DNA of 64,000 nucleotides from Kolteria novifilia (GTDB lineage Bacteria; Planctomycetota; Planctomycetia; Kolteriales; Kolteriaceae): positions 4,154,001-4,218,000 of the forward strand of contig CP036279.1 of assembly GCA_007748055.1 (NCBI GenBank). The letters run 5' to 3'. The position numbers were made by a program, and so were the translations under genes. Positions 34,877 through 43,885 of this stretch are shown here, one piece after another; within the stretch, counting starts at the first letter, position 1; each line of letters starts with the position of its first letter. The notes beneath the pieces were generated by a model that was not told the origin of the DNA, searched no databases, and saw nothing but the letters and a program-made list of their open reading frames with translations.

Positions 34877-34932
34877 ACTCGAACTCCTGGGAAATGTGAA
34901 CAGCAACAACCCGCAACGCAAAGGATAGACCG

Positions 34933-35634
34933 ATGTCGACGAGCGACCATCATCCCGATTCCGTTCAACAATCCGAAGTACCGGCTTGGCTGCTGCCCAG
35001 CGCGGCGCTGATTCTCGCGTTTCTCTTCTTCGCCAGTTCCTCGATGGCGGGCTATTACCTCTTCCTCTGGCGACCCGATGTCTCCGCGATCGTCGAATCG
35101 TCGATCGAGGGCGGAGTCGAATCGATCGAGGACAACGACGAGGCGAGCAAGGAAGTCATCGCGGTCGGCGTCGAGATCGCCGCGGAGACGGCTCCGGTCG
35201 TCACCACCGAAGTCGCCAAGCGATTGATGGCCGAGCGGGAAGAACTCTGGGCTCTCACCAAGAGTGAGTCGTCCAAGCTGATCGCGGCCATGGAGGACCG
35301 ACTGGGCGAAGAGCTTGATGAGCAACTCGAACTCTTGCTCGACCAGCACCAGGAAGTGCTCGAGGATGAGTTCCCCGAACTCGCCTCGGATGAGGAACTC
35401 GCTCGCTTGACCGAACGCTATCGCGAGACCGCCAAGGAGCTGATGACGCGTTACTACCTCGACGAATTTCGGACCCAGGCCCTGCGAACGGTCGACTTGT
35501 GGTACGCGTTCAAGCCGATCGATCCGAGCCAACTCGACGCGCCGCTTCACGAGAAGCTGACCGAGTACGGACTCGATTGGATCCTGCTGAAGACCAAGGA
35601 TCAGGCCGGCACTCGTCTCTCGATGGGTCGCTAG
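34933..35634 (+). CDS. Single-pass membrane protein with long helical/coiled-coil domain (A)
   Basis: The protein has 233 residues, with AAAGGA 9 nt before the ATG. A short cytoplasmic N-terminus and one transmembrane helix (WLLPSAALILAFLFFASSSMAGYYLFLW) lead to a highly charged, mainly helical domain (residues 55-190) rich in Glu. Segments include SIEGGVESIEDNDEASKEVI, APVVTTEVAKRLMAEREEL and RLGEELDEQLELLLDQHQEV. A C-terminal cap ends LDWILLKTKDQAGTRLSMGR. The family is not recognised. Its layout mirrors the next gene, so the two look like diverged paralogues that could pair. Confidence 0.62.
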   Translation: MSTSDHHPDSVQQSEVPAWLLPSAALILAFLFFASSSMAGYYLFLWRPDVSAIVESSIEGGVESIEDNDEASKEVIAVGVEIAAETAPVVTTEVAKRLMAEREELWALTKSESSKLIAAMEDRLGEELDEQLELLLDQHQEVLEDEFPELASDEELARLTERYRETAKELMTRYYLDEFRTQALRTVDLWYAFKPIDPSQLDAPLHEKLTEYGLDWILLKTKDQAGTRLSMGR

Positions 35635-35710
35635 TGCGTTGGTTGGCGGGTTCGTTCCATGACAGCTCGCCCCTCGATCGGGCGGATACTTGCCGAATCG
35701 AAGCTCTTCC

Positions 35711-35778
35711 CGCATGCCCACGGCAAGCGTGGGCATGGCACCCAAGAGCCTCTTGGCAATGAACTAACCAATCAGGAC
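35711..35778. repeat. Palindromic dispersed element, copy 2 (unexpanded)
   Basis: This copy has a single GCATGCCCACGGCAAGCGTG palindrome, then GGCATGGCACCCAAGAGCC, TCTTGGCAATGAACTAACC and AATCAGGAC. It has no tandem expansion, so it serves as the best view of the basic unit of about 68 bp. It sits between the two coiled-coil genes. Confidence 0.75.
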
Positions 35779-35813
35779 AGTCGATCATTCACTCACTTGA
35801 AGGAACCCAGAAG

Positions 35814-36479
35814 ATGTCACCACAAACCACACGTGTCGCGACCATCGGAATTTTCGTCATGGCGATTCTCTTGGCCGTCGAGTCGGTCGTCATCGGTGGC
35901 GCCGCCTACTGGCGTGTTTCCACCCTGACGGCGTTGGCGGAAAAGGACGCCTACCGGGCTCTCGACGAAGCCCTGACGACCGAAAACGAGGACCTCAAGG
36001 AAGAGATCAAGGAAGGGGTCGAGAACGCGGCTCCCAAAGTCGCGCAAGTCGTCAGCGAACAGATCAAGGAAGAGATCCCGGCTCTTCGACAACAACTCGA
36101 ACGCGTGATCGCCAGGCAATCGGAACGTGGGATGGAGCAGGTCCGGGCCTACAGCGCCGAGCAGTTCCGCGAACTCGTTCGCAACAATAAAGCGTGGTTC
36201 AAGGAGCAGATCGAAACCGTTCGCAATCTCCCCGACGACACCAAGGAGTACGTGCTGAAGCTCGAAGCGGATGTCGAGAAGCGGCTCAACATCGACCTCG
36301 AGAAACAGGCCAAGCAGATCACCAGCACCCAACGGATGCTGAACGATCATCTCGAACGTCTCCAGTCGGACGCTCCCTTGGAGCCGGAAGAGATGCTCGA
36401 ACGCCGGATGATCGAGATTCTCCGCGCCTATCAGGTCCAGCTTCAGAGCGAGGAGGAAGTGAGCCGCTCGAGTTCATAG
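35814..36479 (+). CDS. Single-pass membrane protein with long helical/coiled-coil domain (B)
   Basis: The protein has 221 residues, with AAGGA about 9 nt before the ATG. One N-terminal transmembrane helix (TIGIFVMAILLAVESVVIGGAAYW) is followed by a continuous helical region to residue 215: TENEDLKEEIKEGVENAAPKVAQVVSEQ, IPALRQQLERVIARQSERG, EQIETVRNLPDDTKEYVLKL and MIEILRAYQVQLQSEEE. The A-P-K/V-V-x-x-V-x-x-Q-I-K pattern parallels APVVTTEVAKRL in the gene before it, which suggests duplication. No known family is recognised. A terminator follows at 36525. Confidence 0.62.
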   Translation: MSPQTTRVATIGIFVMAILLAVESVVIGGAAYWRVSTLTALAEKDAYRALDEALTTENEDLKEEIKEGVENAAPKVAQVVSEQIKEEIPALRQQLERVIARQSERGMEQVRAYSAEQFRELVRNNKAWFKEQIETVRNLPDDTKEYVLKLEADVEKRLNIDLEKQAKQITSTQRMLNDHLERLQSDAPLEPEEMLERRMIEILRAYQVQLQSEEEVSRSSS

Positions 36480-36524
36480 TCGGGACGTGGTGGCTGGCAC
36501 AGGCGACCAAGGATAGACGAAGGG

Positions 36525-36562
36525 AACGCTCGTGGTGAGATATCCACGGGCGTTTTCTCTTG
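36525..36562 (+). terminator. Rho-independent terminator after coiled-coil gene B
   Basis: An 11-bp stem, AACGCTCGTGG with CCACGGGCGTT (36525-36535 / 36544-36554, one G-T pair), closes an 8-nt loop and is followed by a T-rich run. It lies 46 bp after the stop of gene B. Confidence 0.75.
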
Positions 36563-36582
36563 CGCATCGCCAATGGCGCTCA

Positions 36583-36624
36583 AGAAAAGAAAACGGGGTA
36601 GGCCCCCAAAGGAAACCTACCCCG
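36583..36624 (-). terminator. Rho-independent terminator of the S1 gene
   Basis: Read on the minus strand, a 9-bp perfect stem CGGGGTAGG / CCTACCCCG with a 13-nt loop is followed by TTTTCTTTTCTT. It lies 30 bp past the S1 stop codon. With the plus-strand hairpin at 36525 it separates the two convergent units. Confidence 0.85.
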
Positions 36625-36653
36625 CTGTTCACTTCAGACTGGAGAGGAAAAGC

Positions 36654-38672
36654 CTATTCGCTCACGGCTTTGCCTTCGGCCGTGGCCTCCCCTTCGGCTT
36701 CGGCGGCCGCTTCGGGCTCGGCTTCGGGCTCGGCTTCGGGCTCGGCTTCGGGCTCGGCTTCGGGCTCGGCTTCGGGCTCGGCTTCGGGCTCGGCTTCGGG
36801 CTCGGCTTCGGGCTCGGCTTCGAGCTCGGCTTCGGGCTCGGCTTCGGCTTTGGCTTCGGGCTCAGGTTCGGCCTTGGGCTCGGGTTCGGGCTCAGGTTCG
36901 GCCTTGGAGCCTCCACCGAGCTTGCTCGGATCGATCAGGAGACCGCCGGAACCACCGATACCACCCTTGAGCTCTTGCGAGCCGGAACGGGCGGTGCCGC
37001 CATCATCGCCACCGCCATCGGTGGGAATCTCGCGTCCAACCTGCTTGAGGCTCAGGCCGATCTTGCGCTCTTCGAGGTCGACCCGAAGCACCTTGCACTC
37101 GATCTCCTCGCCCACCTTGACGACTTCCTCGGGATTCTTGACCTCGTGCTCGGAGAGTTCCGACACGTGCAAGAGCCCCTCGAGTCCTGGCTCCAGTTCG
37201 ACGAAGACACCAAAGTTCGTAATTTTGGTGACCTTGCCGGTGACCACTTGGTTGGCCTGGAACCGACTCGGGATATCGTGCTCCCACGGATCCTGCTGAA
37301 GCTGCTTCATGCCGAGAGCGATCCGCTTGCGATCTTGATCGATCGACAGGATCTGGCACTCGACCTTCTGACCCTTCTGCAACACCTCGCTGGGGTGGTT
37401 GATCTTGCGGACCCACGACATGTCGTTGACGTGCAACAGCCCGTCGATCCCCTCTTCGATCTCGATGAAGGCACCGTAGTTGGTGAGGTTCTGCACCACG
37501 CCTTCGATGACCGTGCTCGGCGGGTAGCGCTTGGCCACTTCCTCCCACGGATTCGGCATCGTCTGCTTGAGACCGAGCGAGATCTCTTGTTTTTCCTTCT
37601 TGATCCCGAGAACGACGACTTCGATCTGGTCGCCGACGTTGAGGATCTCCGACGGGTGGTCGATGCGCTTGGTCCAGGACATCTCGGAGATGTGGACCAG
37701 GCCCTCGATTCCCTCCTCGAGCTTGACGAACGCCCCGTAGTTGGTGACGTTGACCACCTCGCCGCTGACCTTGCTGCCAACGGGGAACTTGGTCTCGATG
37801 CTCTCCCACGGGCTCGGCTCTTTCTGCTTGAGCCCGACGGCGATCCGGTCGCGTTCGCGGTCGATCGAGAGGATCACGACTTCGAGTTCCTCGTCGACGC
37901 GGACCATCTCGCTCGGATGGCTGATGCGCGACCAGCTCATGTCGGAGACGTGAAGCAGACCGTCGATGCCGCCGAGGTCGACGAACGCGCCGAAGCTGGC
38001 GATGTTCTTGACCGTCCCCTTGCGGAGTTGGCCGACCTCGATCTCGAGCATGAGCTTGCGCTTCATCTCCTCGCGGATCCGCTCGATGAGCTGACGGCGA
38101 CTGACGACGATGTTGCGCTGGGCTTCGTCGATCTTGAGGACCAAGCACTCGATGCTCTTGCCGATGTAGTCGTCGATGTTTTCCGGACGACGGACGTCGA
38201 CTTGGCTGGCGGGCAGGAAGACGTTGCAGCCGATGTCGACCAGCAAGCCGCCCTTGACCTTGCGGGTGACGAGACCGGTGACGGTATCGCCTTCCTTGTA
38301 ATCGCGGATGATGCGCTGCCAGGCGCGGATCCGGGTCGCCTTGCGGCGGGAGACGGTGATGACGCCTCGCTCTTCCTCGACGGCTTCGAGGAGGACTTCG
38401 ACATCGTCGCCGGGGGTGGGAGAGTCTTCCCCTTCCCACTCGCGGTCGGAGAGCATGCCCTCGCTCTTAAAGCCGATGTCGACGTAGACGTCATTGCCGA
38501 CGATGCGGCTGACTTTGCCGGACACGATCTGCCCGACGTCGTAGTTTTGGCTCGATTCGTTGTAGAGTTCAGTCAGATCGCTGGTGTCTTCGGTGCCGAA
38601 CGCTTCCTGCAGCTCCATTTGCAGTTCGTCATCGGAAACGGCGATTTCACGGAGGAGAGAACGGTTGACCAT
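36654..38672 (-). CDS. rpsA: 30S ribosomal protein S1 with six S1 domains and acidic repeat tail
   Basis: From the ATG at 38672 the protein has 672 residues. Six S1 RNA-binding domains can be seen at about 45-112, 126-194, 213-283, 297-370, 386-457 and 472-544. Domains 3-6 carry the strong G-x-F/Y-G-A/V-F-V...G-L-L/V-H-x-S core ([40 protein letters not shown] and so on), and domain 2 is weaker, as in other S1 proteins. The protein brings mRNA to the 30S subunit and helps initiation on leaders with weak Shine-Dalgarno sites, which are common in this window. Residues 585-672 are a Glu-Ala-Glu-Pro tail coded by a 12-bp DNA repeat. A terminator follows at 36624-36583. Confidence 0.92.
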   Translation of the reverse strand: MVNRSLLREIAVSDDELQMELQEAFGTEDTSDLTELYNESSQNYDVGQIVSGKVSRIVGNDVYVDIGFKSEGMLSDREWEGEDSPTPGDDVEVLLEAVEEERGVITVSRRKATRIRAWQRIIRDYKEGDTVTGLVTRKVKGGLLVDIGCNVFLPASQVDVRRPENIDDYIGKSIECLVLKIDEAQRNIVVSRRQLIERIREEMKRKLMLEIEVGQLRKGTVKNIASFGAFVDLGGIDGLLHVSDMSWSRISHPSEMVRVDEELEVVILSIDRERDRIAVGLKQKEPSPWESIETKFPVGSKVSGEVVNVTNYGAFVKLEEGIEGLVHISEMSWTKRIDHPSEILNVGDQIEVVVLGIKKEKQEISLGLKQTMPNPWEEVAKRYPPSTVIEGVVQNLTNYGAFIEIEEGIDGLLHVNDMSWVRKINHPSEVLQKGQKVECQILSIDQDRKRIALGMKQLQQDPWEHDIPSRFQANQVVTGKVTKITNFGVFVELEPGLEGLLHVSELSEHEVKNPEEVVKVGEEIECKVLRVDLEERKIGLSLKQVGREIPTDGGGDDGGTARSGSQELKGGIGGSGGLLIDPSKLGGGSKAEPEPEPEPKAEPEPEAKAEAEPEAELEAEPEAEPEAEPEAEPEAEPEAEPEAEPEAEPEAEPEAAAEAEGEATAEGKAVSE
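36718..36845. repeat. 12-bp tandem repeat coding the Glu-Ala-Glu-Pro tail of S1
   Basis: About ten consecutive near-identical 12-bp units (plus-strand GCTCGGCTTCGG) encode repeats of Glu-Ala-Glu-Pro on the minus strand. The units are almost identical in DNA, not just in protein, so copy number is likely to vary by slippage without changing the frame. Confidence 0.85.
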
Positions 38673-39075
38673 GGTCCTGGAGAAGAATTCCCGCGCACTG
38701 TGCGTCACGGCGACGGATGGCGAAGAACGTCGGCCGGTGATTTGGCCTGAAACGTCCATTCCGTCTTGTCGTCAAACGATACCACCAGCTCGGTTCGCTC
38801 ACGAACTGGTCCGAATCGCTCGTTATAGGGAATCTTGCACTAAAGGGATAGGTCGATTCGATTGCTTCCTCACGGGGAGATGACGAACCAAGTCGGCTCT
38901 CCACGGATGCGCCCATTGACCACCTGCTGGCCGATCACCAGCTCTTCGGGAGTTGCTCCTCCAACCAAACCAAAGGGTCAATCGACCCCTGCAGACGGCC
39001 GAGTGGCTTCATCCTCCATCCCGGCCATAGCCCCCGCGAACCGCGCATCTTCGCCATCTATCCGGTCGAGGGGGG
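38673..39075. other. Intergenic region upstream of the S1 gene
   Basis: This stretch should hold the promoter and leader of the S1 gene. Open frames in it show no recognisable protein. I could not identify a promoter, an autoregulatory structure or a terminator with confidence. Confidence 0.4.
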
Positions 39076-39918
39076 TCAGCGGCCGTTGAGGTCCCAGTCG
39101 TAGGAGAGAAAGGCGAACGATCCCTCCCCGCGTCGGGCGGCCTGTCGCGCTGGCTCGTCGGGCAGGTACGGGGCGATCGTCCGGAGTCGCTCGGCGGTCG
39201 AAGAGCCGAAATCCTTCGCGAACCAGCTCAAAATCCTCGACGTTCGGAACGTTTTTGTCCTCGATTCATACCGAAACTTGCTCGTTTGCGCAAAAAAGTC
39301 GCGAGAACTGTCCGAAAGTTGCTCGTCGAGCGCCCCCGGGACGTAGGCCTCAGAGCGAAGTTTGGGGCAGCCGAGCGAGGCGCACACGATCGCGAAGTGG
39401 ATTCGGGGTTCGCCCATCTTCCTCAGGACTTTGTGCTCAATATCACTCAGGCTGAACTCCTCGTCGTCGACGGTCAGCAGCAGGTCCTTCCAGATGTTGT
39501 AGCCGAAGACGAAACTCGTGTGATTGCGGATCGAGGTCGTCGGGTACTCCCGCAAGATCCCCTCGAGCGTCAGCGCGTTGTAGAGGTTGATCCAGTACGC
39601 GAGCTTCGCTTCCCGTGATGCCGACTTCGACAGATCGACGCAACCGGCATGTTCTAGGAACTCCGTCAGTGAGGCACGATCGGACGGATGGGCCTTCCAC
39701 GCCGCGTAGTCGACGAGCCCATGCTCGACATAGCGATGAAGCAGCTTGTCGTAGATGCTGTAGTCGACCTCATCGAGAGAAGGACGCTCCTCGCCCGGAC
39801 AGCTTCCACCAACGTGGATCTTGCCACCGGCAAAGACAATACGGACGCCATCAAGCCATCCGACCACCGCGAGCAACACCATAGCCATCACTAGCGAGCG
39901 TCTCCTTGGGCCTTTCAT
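39076..39918 (-). CDS. DUF547 exported protein
   Basis: The protein has 280 residues. AAGGAGG lies 8 nt before the ATG. A signal peptide covers residues 7-30. The DUF547 core is clear: LLHRYVEHGLVDYAAWKAHPSDRASLTEFL, AYWINLYNALTLEGIL (the hallmark W-I-N-x-Y-N-A), LSDIEHKVLRKMGEPRIHFAIVCASLGCPKL (Cys-containing, H-x-A-I-V-C-A-S-x-G-C-P) and RILSWFAKDFG. The WINLYNA and CASLGCP motifs with conserved Cys and His suggest an enzyme active site, but no activity is established for the family. It is divergent from the sulfatase gene. Confidence 0.88.
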   Translation of the reverse strand: MKGPRRRSLVMAMVLLAVVGWLDGVRIVFAGGKIHVGGSCPGEERPSLDEVDYSIYDKLLHRYVEHGLVDYAAWKAHPSDRASLTEFLEHAGCVDLSKSASREAKLAYWINLYNALTLEGILREYPTTSIRNHTSFVFGYNIWKDLLLTVDDEEFSLSDIEHKVLRKMGEPRIHFAIVCASLGCPKLRSEAYVPGALDEQLSDSSRDFFAQTSKFRYESRTKTFRTSRILSWFAKDFGSSTAERLRTIAPYLPDEPARQAARRGEGSFAFLSYDWDLNGR

Positions 39919-40142
39919 CGCGGTTTCCTCCTTGGCACACGACTCGGTTCAATGCCCAGACAGCCCGTCACTATTCCAGAGTTCCGCGATTGGGACCGTG
40001 AAGAGCCTCACACTCGGGGAGGAGGATAGACAAGAGAAATAGAGTCCTTGCGATCCGCCACTGGGCGGTTATCCTCGCCGTTGGGAAACAGTCGGGGCCA
40101 CGAATAGCAACGTCCGCGACAAGCGAAAGACAGGGAGTCGCC

Positions 40143-41588
40143 ATGGGACATCTCCTCGCGCTGGCGGGACTACTTCTCGCCAACACGCTGACGGCGAACG
40201 AAGCCGAGACAGCGCCTAAGCCCAACGTCATCATCATCTTCGCCGACGACCTCGGCGATGGCGATCTGGGGGTTCAAGGACATGAAAGGTTTAAGACACC
40301 CAACCTCGACCGGATGGCGGCCGACGGGATTCGCCTGACCGACTTCTACGTGACGACCCCGTTTTGCGCTCCATCACGGGCCGCCCTGCTGACCGGACGC
40401 TATCCCTTTCGCAACGGCATGACGCGGAACCCGCATCCCTTGGGAGACCTGGGCAGGAGCCAGGCCGATGAATTCGGACTCTCGCCGAACGAGCTGACCC
40501 TCGCCGAAGTCTTCAAGCAGTCGGGCTACAGCACCACGTGTGTGGGGAAATGGCATCTCGGCCACAAGCCGCGGTTCTTCCCGAGCAAGCAGGGTTTCGA
40601 CGAGTACTTCGGCATCCTTTACAGCAACGACATGCACCCGGTGGAACTCTTCGAAGGGGACAAGCGAATCGAGTATCCCGTCTACCAACCAACGCTGACG
40701 AAGCGATACACCCAGCGAGCGGTCGACTTCATCAAACGCCATCGTGAACAGCCCTTCTTCCTCTACTTCGCCCACGCGATGCCCCACAAGCCCTTGGCCG
40801 CCTCAGAGGACTTCTACAAAAAAACGGGCACGGGGCTCTACGGCGATGTCATCGCGGAAGTCGATTGGAGCGTCGGCCAAGTCCTCGATACCGTCGACAA
40901 ACTGGGCCTCAGTGAAAAGACACTCATCATCTTCACCAGCGACAATGGCCCGTGGTATGGCGGCAGTACCGGCGGTCTCCGCGGAATGAAGGGCATCAAC
41001 TGGGAGGGAGGGATCCGTGTTCCCTTCATCGCTCGCTGGACCGGCAAGATCCCCGCGGGACGGGTCAGCAGTGTTCCCACGGTGAGCGTCGACATCTTTC
41101 CGACGTGCCTGCAAGCCGCGGACATCCCGCTCCCAAAGGGAGTACCTCTCGATGGGACGAGCCTTCTTCCCTTGCTCACCTCGGATGTCGCGCCGGAGGA
41201 ACGACCGATCTTCGGCGAGAAGAACGGCCATATCTACTCGGTTCGCCAAGGACGCTGGAAGCTGTTCGTCCGCTGGCCCGGCCAACGTCGAGAGGCGAAC
41301 TTGAAACCGGTCGAACGATGGCTCGACCCGCGTCGACCCGACGGCGTGCGTATCATCGCTCCCTACGAACAGGCACAGCCCAGTGAGTACCCGGGCCTTA
41401 CCTCAGGCGACACGTTCAAGGGCATCGCGCTGTTCGATCTGCGAAATGATCCGGGCGAACAGAAGAACGTCGCCGGTCAGCATCCCGATATCGTCGAGCG
41501 ACTCAAGGCACAAATCGACGCCATCCAACAGAGCGTCGCCGAGGAGAAGAGTCGTCGATCGCCGACCGGTTCCTCGTTGGAGAAGTGA
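40143..41588 (+). CDS. Exported arylsulfatase
   Basis: The protein has 481 residues. AGGGAG lies 5 nt before the ATG. A short signal peptide ends at about residue 20. Sulfatase motifs in order are PNVIIIFADDLGDGDLGVQGH (metal-binding Asp pair), the formylglycine site C-A-P-S-R in TPFCAPSRAALLTGRYPFRNG, CVGKWHLGHKPRFFPSKQGFDEYFG (catalytic Lys and His), FASH-type region FAHAMPHKPLA, IFTSDNGPWYGGSTGGLRGMKGINWEGGIRVPFI (metal Asp-Asn), and the C-terminal FDLRNDPGEQKNVA. It hydrolyses sulfate esters, most likely on algal-type polysaccharides, in the periplasm or outside. Confidence 0.93.
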   Translation: MGHLLALAGLLLANTLTANEAETAPKPNVIIIFADDLGDGDLGVQGHERFKTPNLDRMAADGIRLTDFYVTTPFCAPSRAALLTGRYPFRNGMTRNPHPLGDLGRSQADEFGLSPNELTLAEVFKQSGYSTTCVGKWHLGHKPRFFPSKQGFDEYFGILYSNDMHPVELFEGDKRIEYPVYQPTLTKRYTQRAVDFIKRHREQPFFLYFAHAMPHKPLAASEDFYKKTGTGLYGDVIAEVDWSVGQVLDTVDKLGLSEKTLIIFTSDNGPWYGGSTGGLRGMKGINWEGGIRVPFIARWTGKIPAGRVSSVPTVSVDIFPTCLQAADIPLPKGVPLDGTSLLPLLTSDVAPEERPIFGEKNGHIYSVRQGRWKLFVRWPGQRREANLKPVERWLDPRRPDGVRIIAPYEQAQPSEYPGLTSGDTFKGIALFDLRNDPGEQKNVAGQHPDIVERLKAQIDAIQQSVAEEKSRRSPTGSSLEK

Positions 41589-42363
41589 TGCATGGGTGGC
41601 CCAGATTGCCGTTCCCACGCTCGCGTGGGAGCACCTTTGGCTCATCTGGGTGGCGAAGCCACAAGAGGCGATCTACCCGACAGACCAAACGGATTCACCG
41701 ACCGATTCGCCCGACACTGACGGTCCACACGTTGCTCCGAATCATGCGCCGAACACGATCGACCAACGCCCAAGAGCGACGGTCAAGACCCTTCTCTTTC
41801 CGAATGTTTACGTTCTCTTTTTGAATGACACGGTTCTCTCTCCGAATGACAACGCTCACCCTCCGAACGGCAACGCTCACTCTCCGAACGGCAACGCACA
41901 CTCTCCGAACGGCAACGCCGTTCTCTAATGAAGCCCAGGGTCGCGCTTCGCGCACCCTGGGTCTACGAAAACTAAACATCCGAAACCCTGGAGGGGTTTT
42001 CTAGCTAGACAACCCCTGCGGGGTTGGGGGCTCCCGTGTTTCGGTACCCAGGGTGCGCGAAACGCGACCCTGGGCTTCGCTATTGAATGCCTTCGGCATA
42101 CGACCTGGCACCTTGCAACATCGACCGGCATGCCCAAGTGAGCGTGAACCTTTCGCATGCCCACATGAACCTCTCGCATGCCCACGTGAACCTTTCGCAT
42201 GCCCACGTGAACCTTTCGCATGCCCACGTGAACCTTTCGCATGCCCACGTGAACCTTTCGCATGCCCACGTGAACCTTTCGCATGCCGACATGAACCTTT
42301 CGCATGCCCACGTGAGCGTGAACATGGCACCCGGAACGGGGATCATGATCGCTCAGGATGCGA
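41589..42363. repeat. 775-bp repeat-rich region with no gene
   Basis: Three layers are seen. At 41845-41925 four units of about 21 bp (CTCCGAACGGCAACGC type) occur. At 41933-42075 two facing copies of the palindrome AGCCCAGGGTCGCG / CGCACCCTGGGT flank AACCCTGGAGGGGTT and AACCCCTGCGGGGTT hairpins. At 42128-42332 is the palindromic dispersed element (separate entry). The short open frames here are made of repeats only. Confidence 0.75.
42129..42362. repeat. Palindromic dispersed element, copy 3, with 21-bp tandem array
   Basis: Nine units starting CATGCCCAC or a close variant are present, seven of them exactly 21 bp apart. Those at 42177, 42198, 42219, 42240 and 42261 are identical, and those at 42156 and 42282 differ by a few bases. 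The first (42129) and last (42303) units keep the longer form with GTGAGCGTGAAC. After the array come ATGGCACCC and ATGATCGCTCAGGATG, and the MIOX stop codon follows at once. There are no spacers between units. Confidence 0.85.
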
Positions 42364-43257
42364 TCACCACTTCACGATCGGCGGGAAATACTCCGCGATC
42401 AGCTCCTCGTAGTAGGGACGCACCTCGTCGACCTCCACACGATCGGGGGACTTCGTGTAGAGATCGTAGCTCGCGAAGAGGTGAAGGTACTCCAACAACT
42501 CCTTATCGCGATCGCTCAGGAGGTACTCGTAGGCACCTTCCCGATGAAGCGATTGGAACGAATGGTACCGAATGATGAACAGAGCCGGCTCGGGAAGGAA
42601 CGCCTTGGTCACCTGGTAAAGATACTCGTCATGTCCCCACGTGAGATGGACGTGGTCGAGCCCGCAGCCCTCGGTATAGATCCCCAAGCGCGTCCGGTAG
42701 CGTTCGTCCCCCCAATCCTCGTTCGCCTTGAGGAACTCGTGAAAGACGATCTTGTCGGAAAACGCGCAACCCACCGGGTAGGTATCGCCGACGACCGCCC
42801 ATTGCGGCTCACCGAAGAGGCAGAGGATCTTGCCAAGATCGTGAATCAGCCCGGTCAGGATGAACCAGCGCGGGTGTCCGTCACGGCGGATCGCCTCGGC
42901 GGTCTGCAAGAGGTGCTGGATCTGCGGCAAGTTGATGTCGGGATCGCTGGTGTCGACCAGTTGATTGAGATAGACCATCGACTCCCAGATTCCCAAACGC
43001 CGACGGTCGAGCGTCGCGTACTGGCGTTTCTTGCAGAGGACGAAGTCGAGCGTCTGCCGTTGGTGATGAACTCGGTAAAAGTCCCTGACCGAGGGAGAGG
43101 CGGCGACGCCGTAGTCCCGGAAACGGCGCGACGAATTTCCCGGAGGTGCCCCGGACGAACCGGGACGATCGTGAAGGCCTTGCGTTGAGAGCGACCTTAA
43201 CTGCTCGAGTGACTCGTGATGCTTCCTCCATGCGGCCCCATCGGATTGGACGACCAT
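42364..43257 (-). CDS. myo-Inositol oxygenase
   Basis: The protein has 297 residues. AAGGGGA lies 6 nt before the ATG. The MIOX family is unmistakable: [121 protein letters not shown] and [25 protein letters not shown]. All six di-iron ligands can be matched: His115, His139, Asp140, His209, His232 and Asp265. It converts myo-inositol plus O2 to D-glucuronate in the cytoplasm. The first 45 residues are not conserved. No other inositol or uronate gene is next to it. Confidence 0.93.
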   Translation of the reverse strand: MVVQSDGAAWRKHHESLEQLRSLSTQGLHDRPGSSGAPPGNSSRRFRDYGVAASPSVRDFYRVHHQRQTLDFVLCKKRQYATLDRRRLGIWESMVYLNQLVDTSDPDINLPQIQHLLQTAEAIRRDGHPRWFILTGLIHDLGKILCLFGEPQWAVVGDTYPVGCAFSDKIVFHEFLKANEDWGDERYRTRLGIYTEGCGLDHVHLTWGHDEYLYQVTKAFLPEPALFIIRYHSFQSLHREGAYEYLLSDRDKELLEYLHLFASYDLYTKSPDRVEVDEVRPYYEELIAEYFPPIVKW

Positions 43258-43885
43258 GGTGTTCCCCTTTCTGGTCTGACCACTCCTGCGCTCAGAGCAC
43301 CGCGATCATCGTGCGGTCATGGGCCACGTGGGTCGGGGGCGGAAGACTCTCCGGCGGACTTGGCTTGCGATGCTCGAGAAGCCGTCAACGCGACGTTGGA
43401 TTCGCGGAGTGGCATCGTTTCCCTGTGTCCAGACAATCACTCACCGCAAACGCTCGGGGTGACGTTCGTCAACACGTGTCTCCCGGCCTGCGATGGCTTG
43501 CCCAGTGGAAAAGGATTTCTTCGTTAGCTGTTACGAGCGCGCGCCCGCACAACGTTGGCGCGAATTTCCGATCGGCGGGGTTTGGTCGTTCCCGGATCAG
43601 CAAACCGGTTGCCTAAGAACTGGTCCAAATTCGCGCAGGAGTTTGCCGAAGTTGAGGTCGTTCCCGCGAGCGTGATCCATTGGCATGCCCACGCGAGCGT
43701 GATCCATTGGCATGCCCACGCGAGCGTGTGCATGGGAAGCGCCCATGAGTCTTGCGGGAAATGAATCAACGGAACAGAAGTACTCGTGCTTTGTCAGATC
43801 CGAAATTTCGGGTGGCACTGGCTGCTGGTCAGCCAGGGAGAAGTGATCGTGGTTCATCACCCGAAATCGAGCGTTTGACACAGCA
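43258..43885. repeat. 628-bp repeat-containing region, no gene
   Basis: No gene is recognised. At 43666-43770 is copy 4 of the palindromic dispersed element: two 27-bp units (GCGAGCGTGATCCATTGGCA...) at 43666 and 43693, then GCGAGCGTGTGCATGGG and a tail like GAGTCTTGCGGGAAATGAATCAAC. At 43812-43838 is a GGCACTGGCTGCTGGTCAGC palindrome of the second family. Confidence 0.65.

Noticed and set aside
36573-38750. 725-codon plus-strand ORF rich in Gly-Phe-Leu repeats
   Set aside because: It is the exact antisense of the S1 gene. Its repeats are the reverse of the Glu-Ala-Glu-Pro tail, and the minus-strand product has six clear S1 domains.
41589-41928. Open frame with NGNAHSPNG-type peptide repeats
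   Set aside because: It starts near the sulfatase stop and consists of repeat DNA. It has no ribosome-binding site and no sign of codon selection.
42129-42332. Possible CRISPR array (regular 21-bp spacing)
   Set aside because: The units are contiguous, with no spacers of unique sequence, and no cas genes are near. It is a tandem expansion of a dispersed element.
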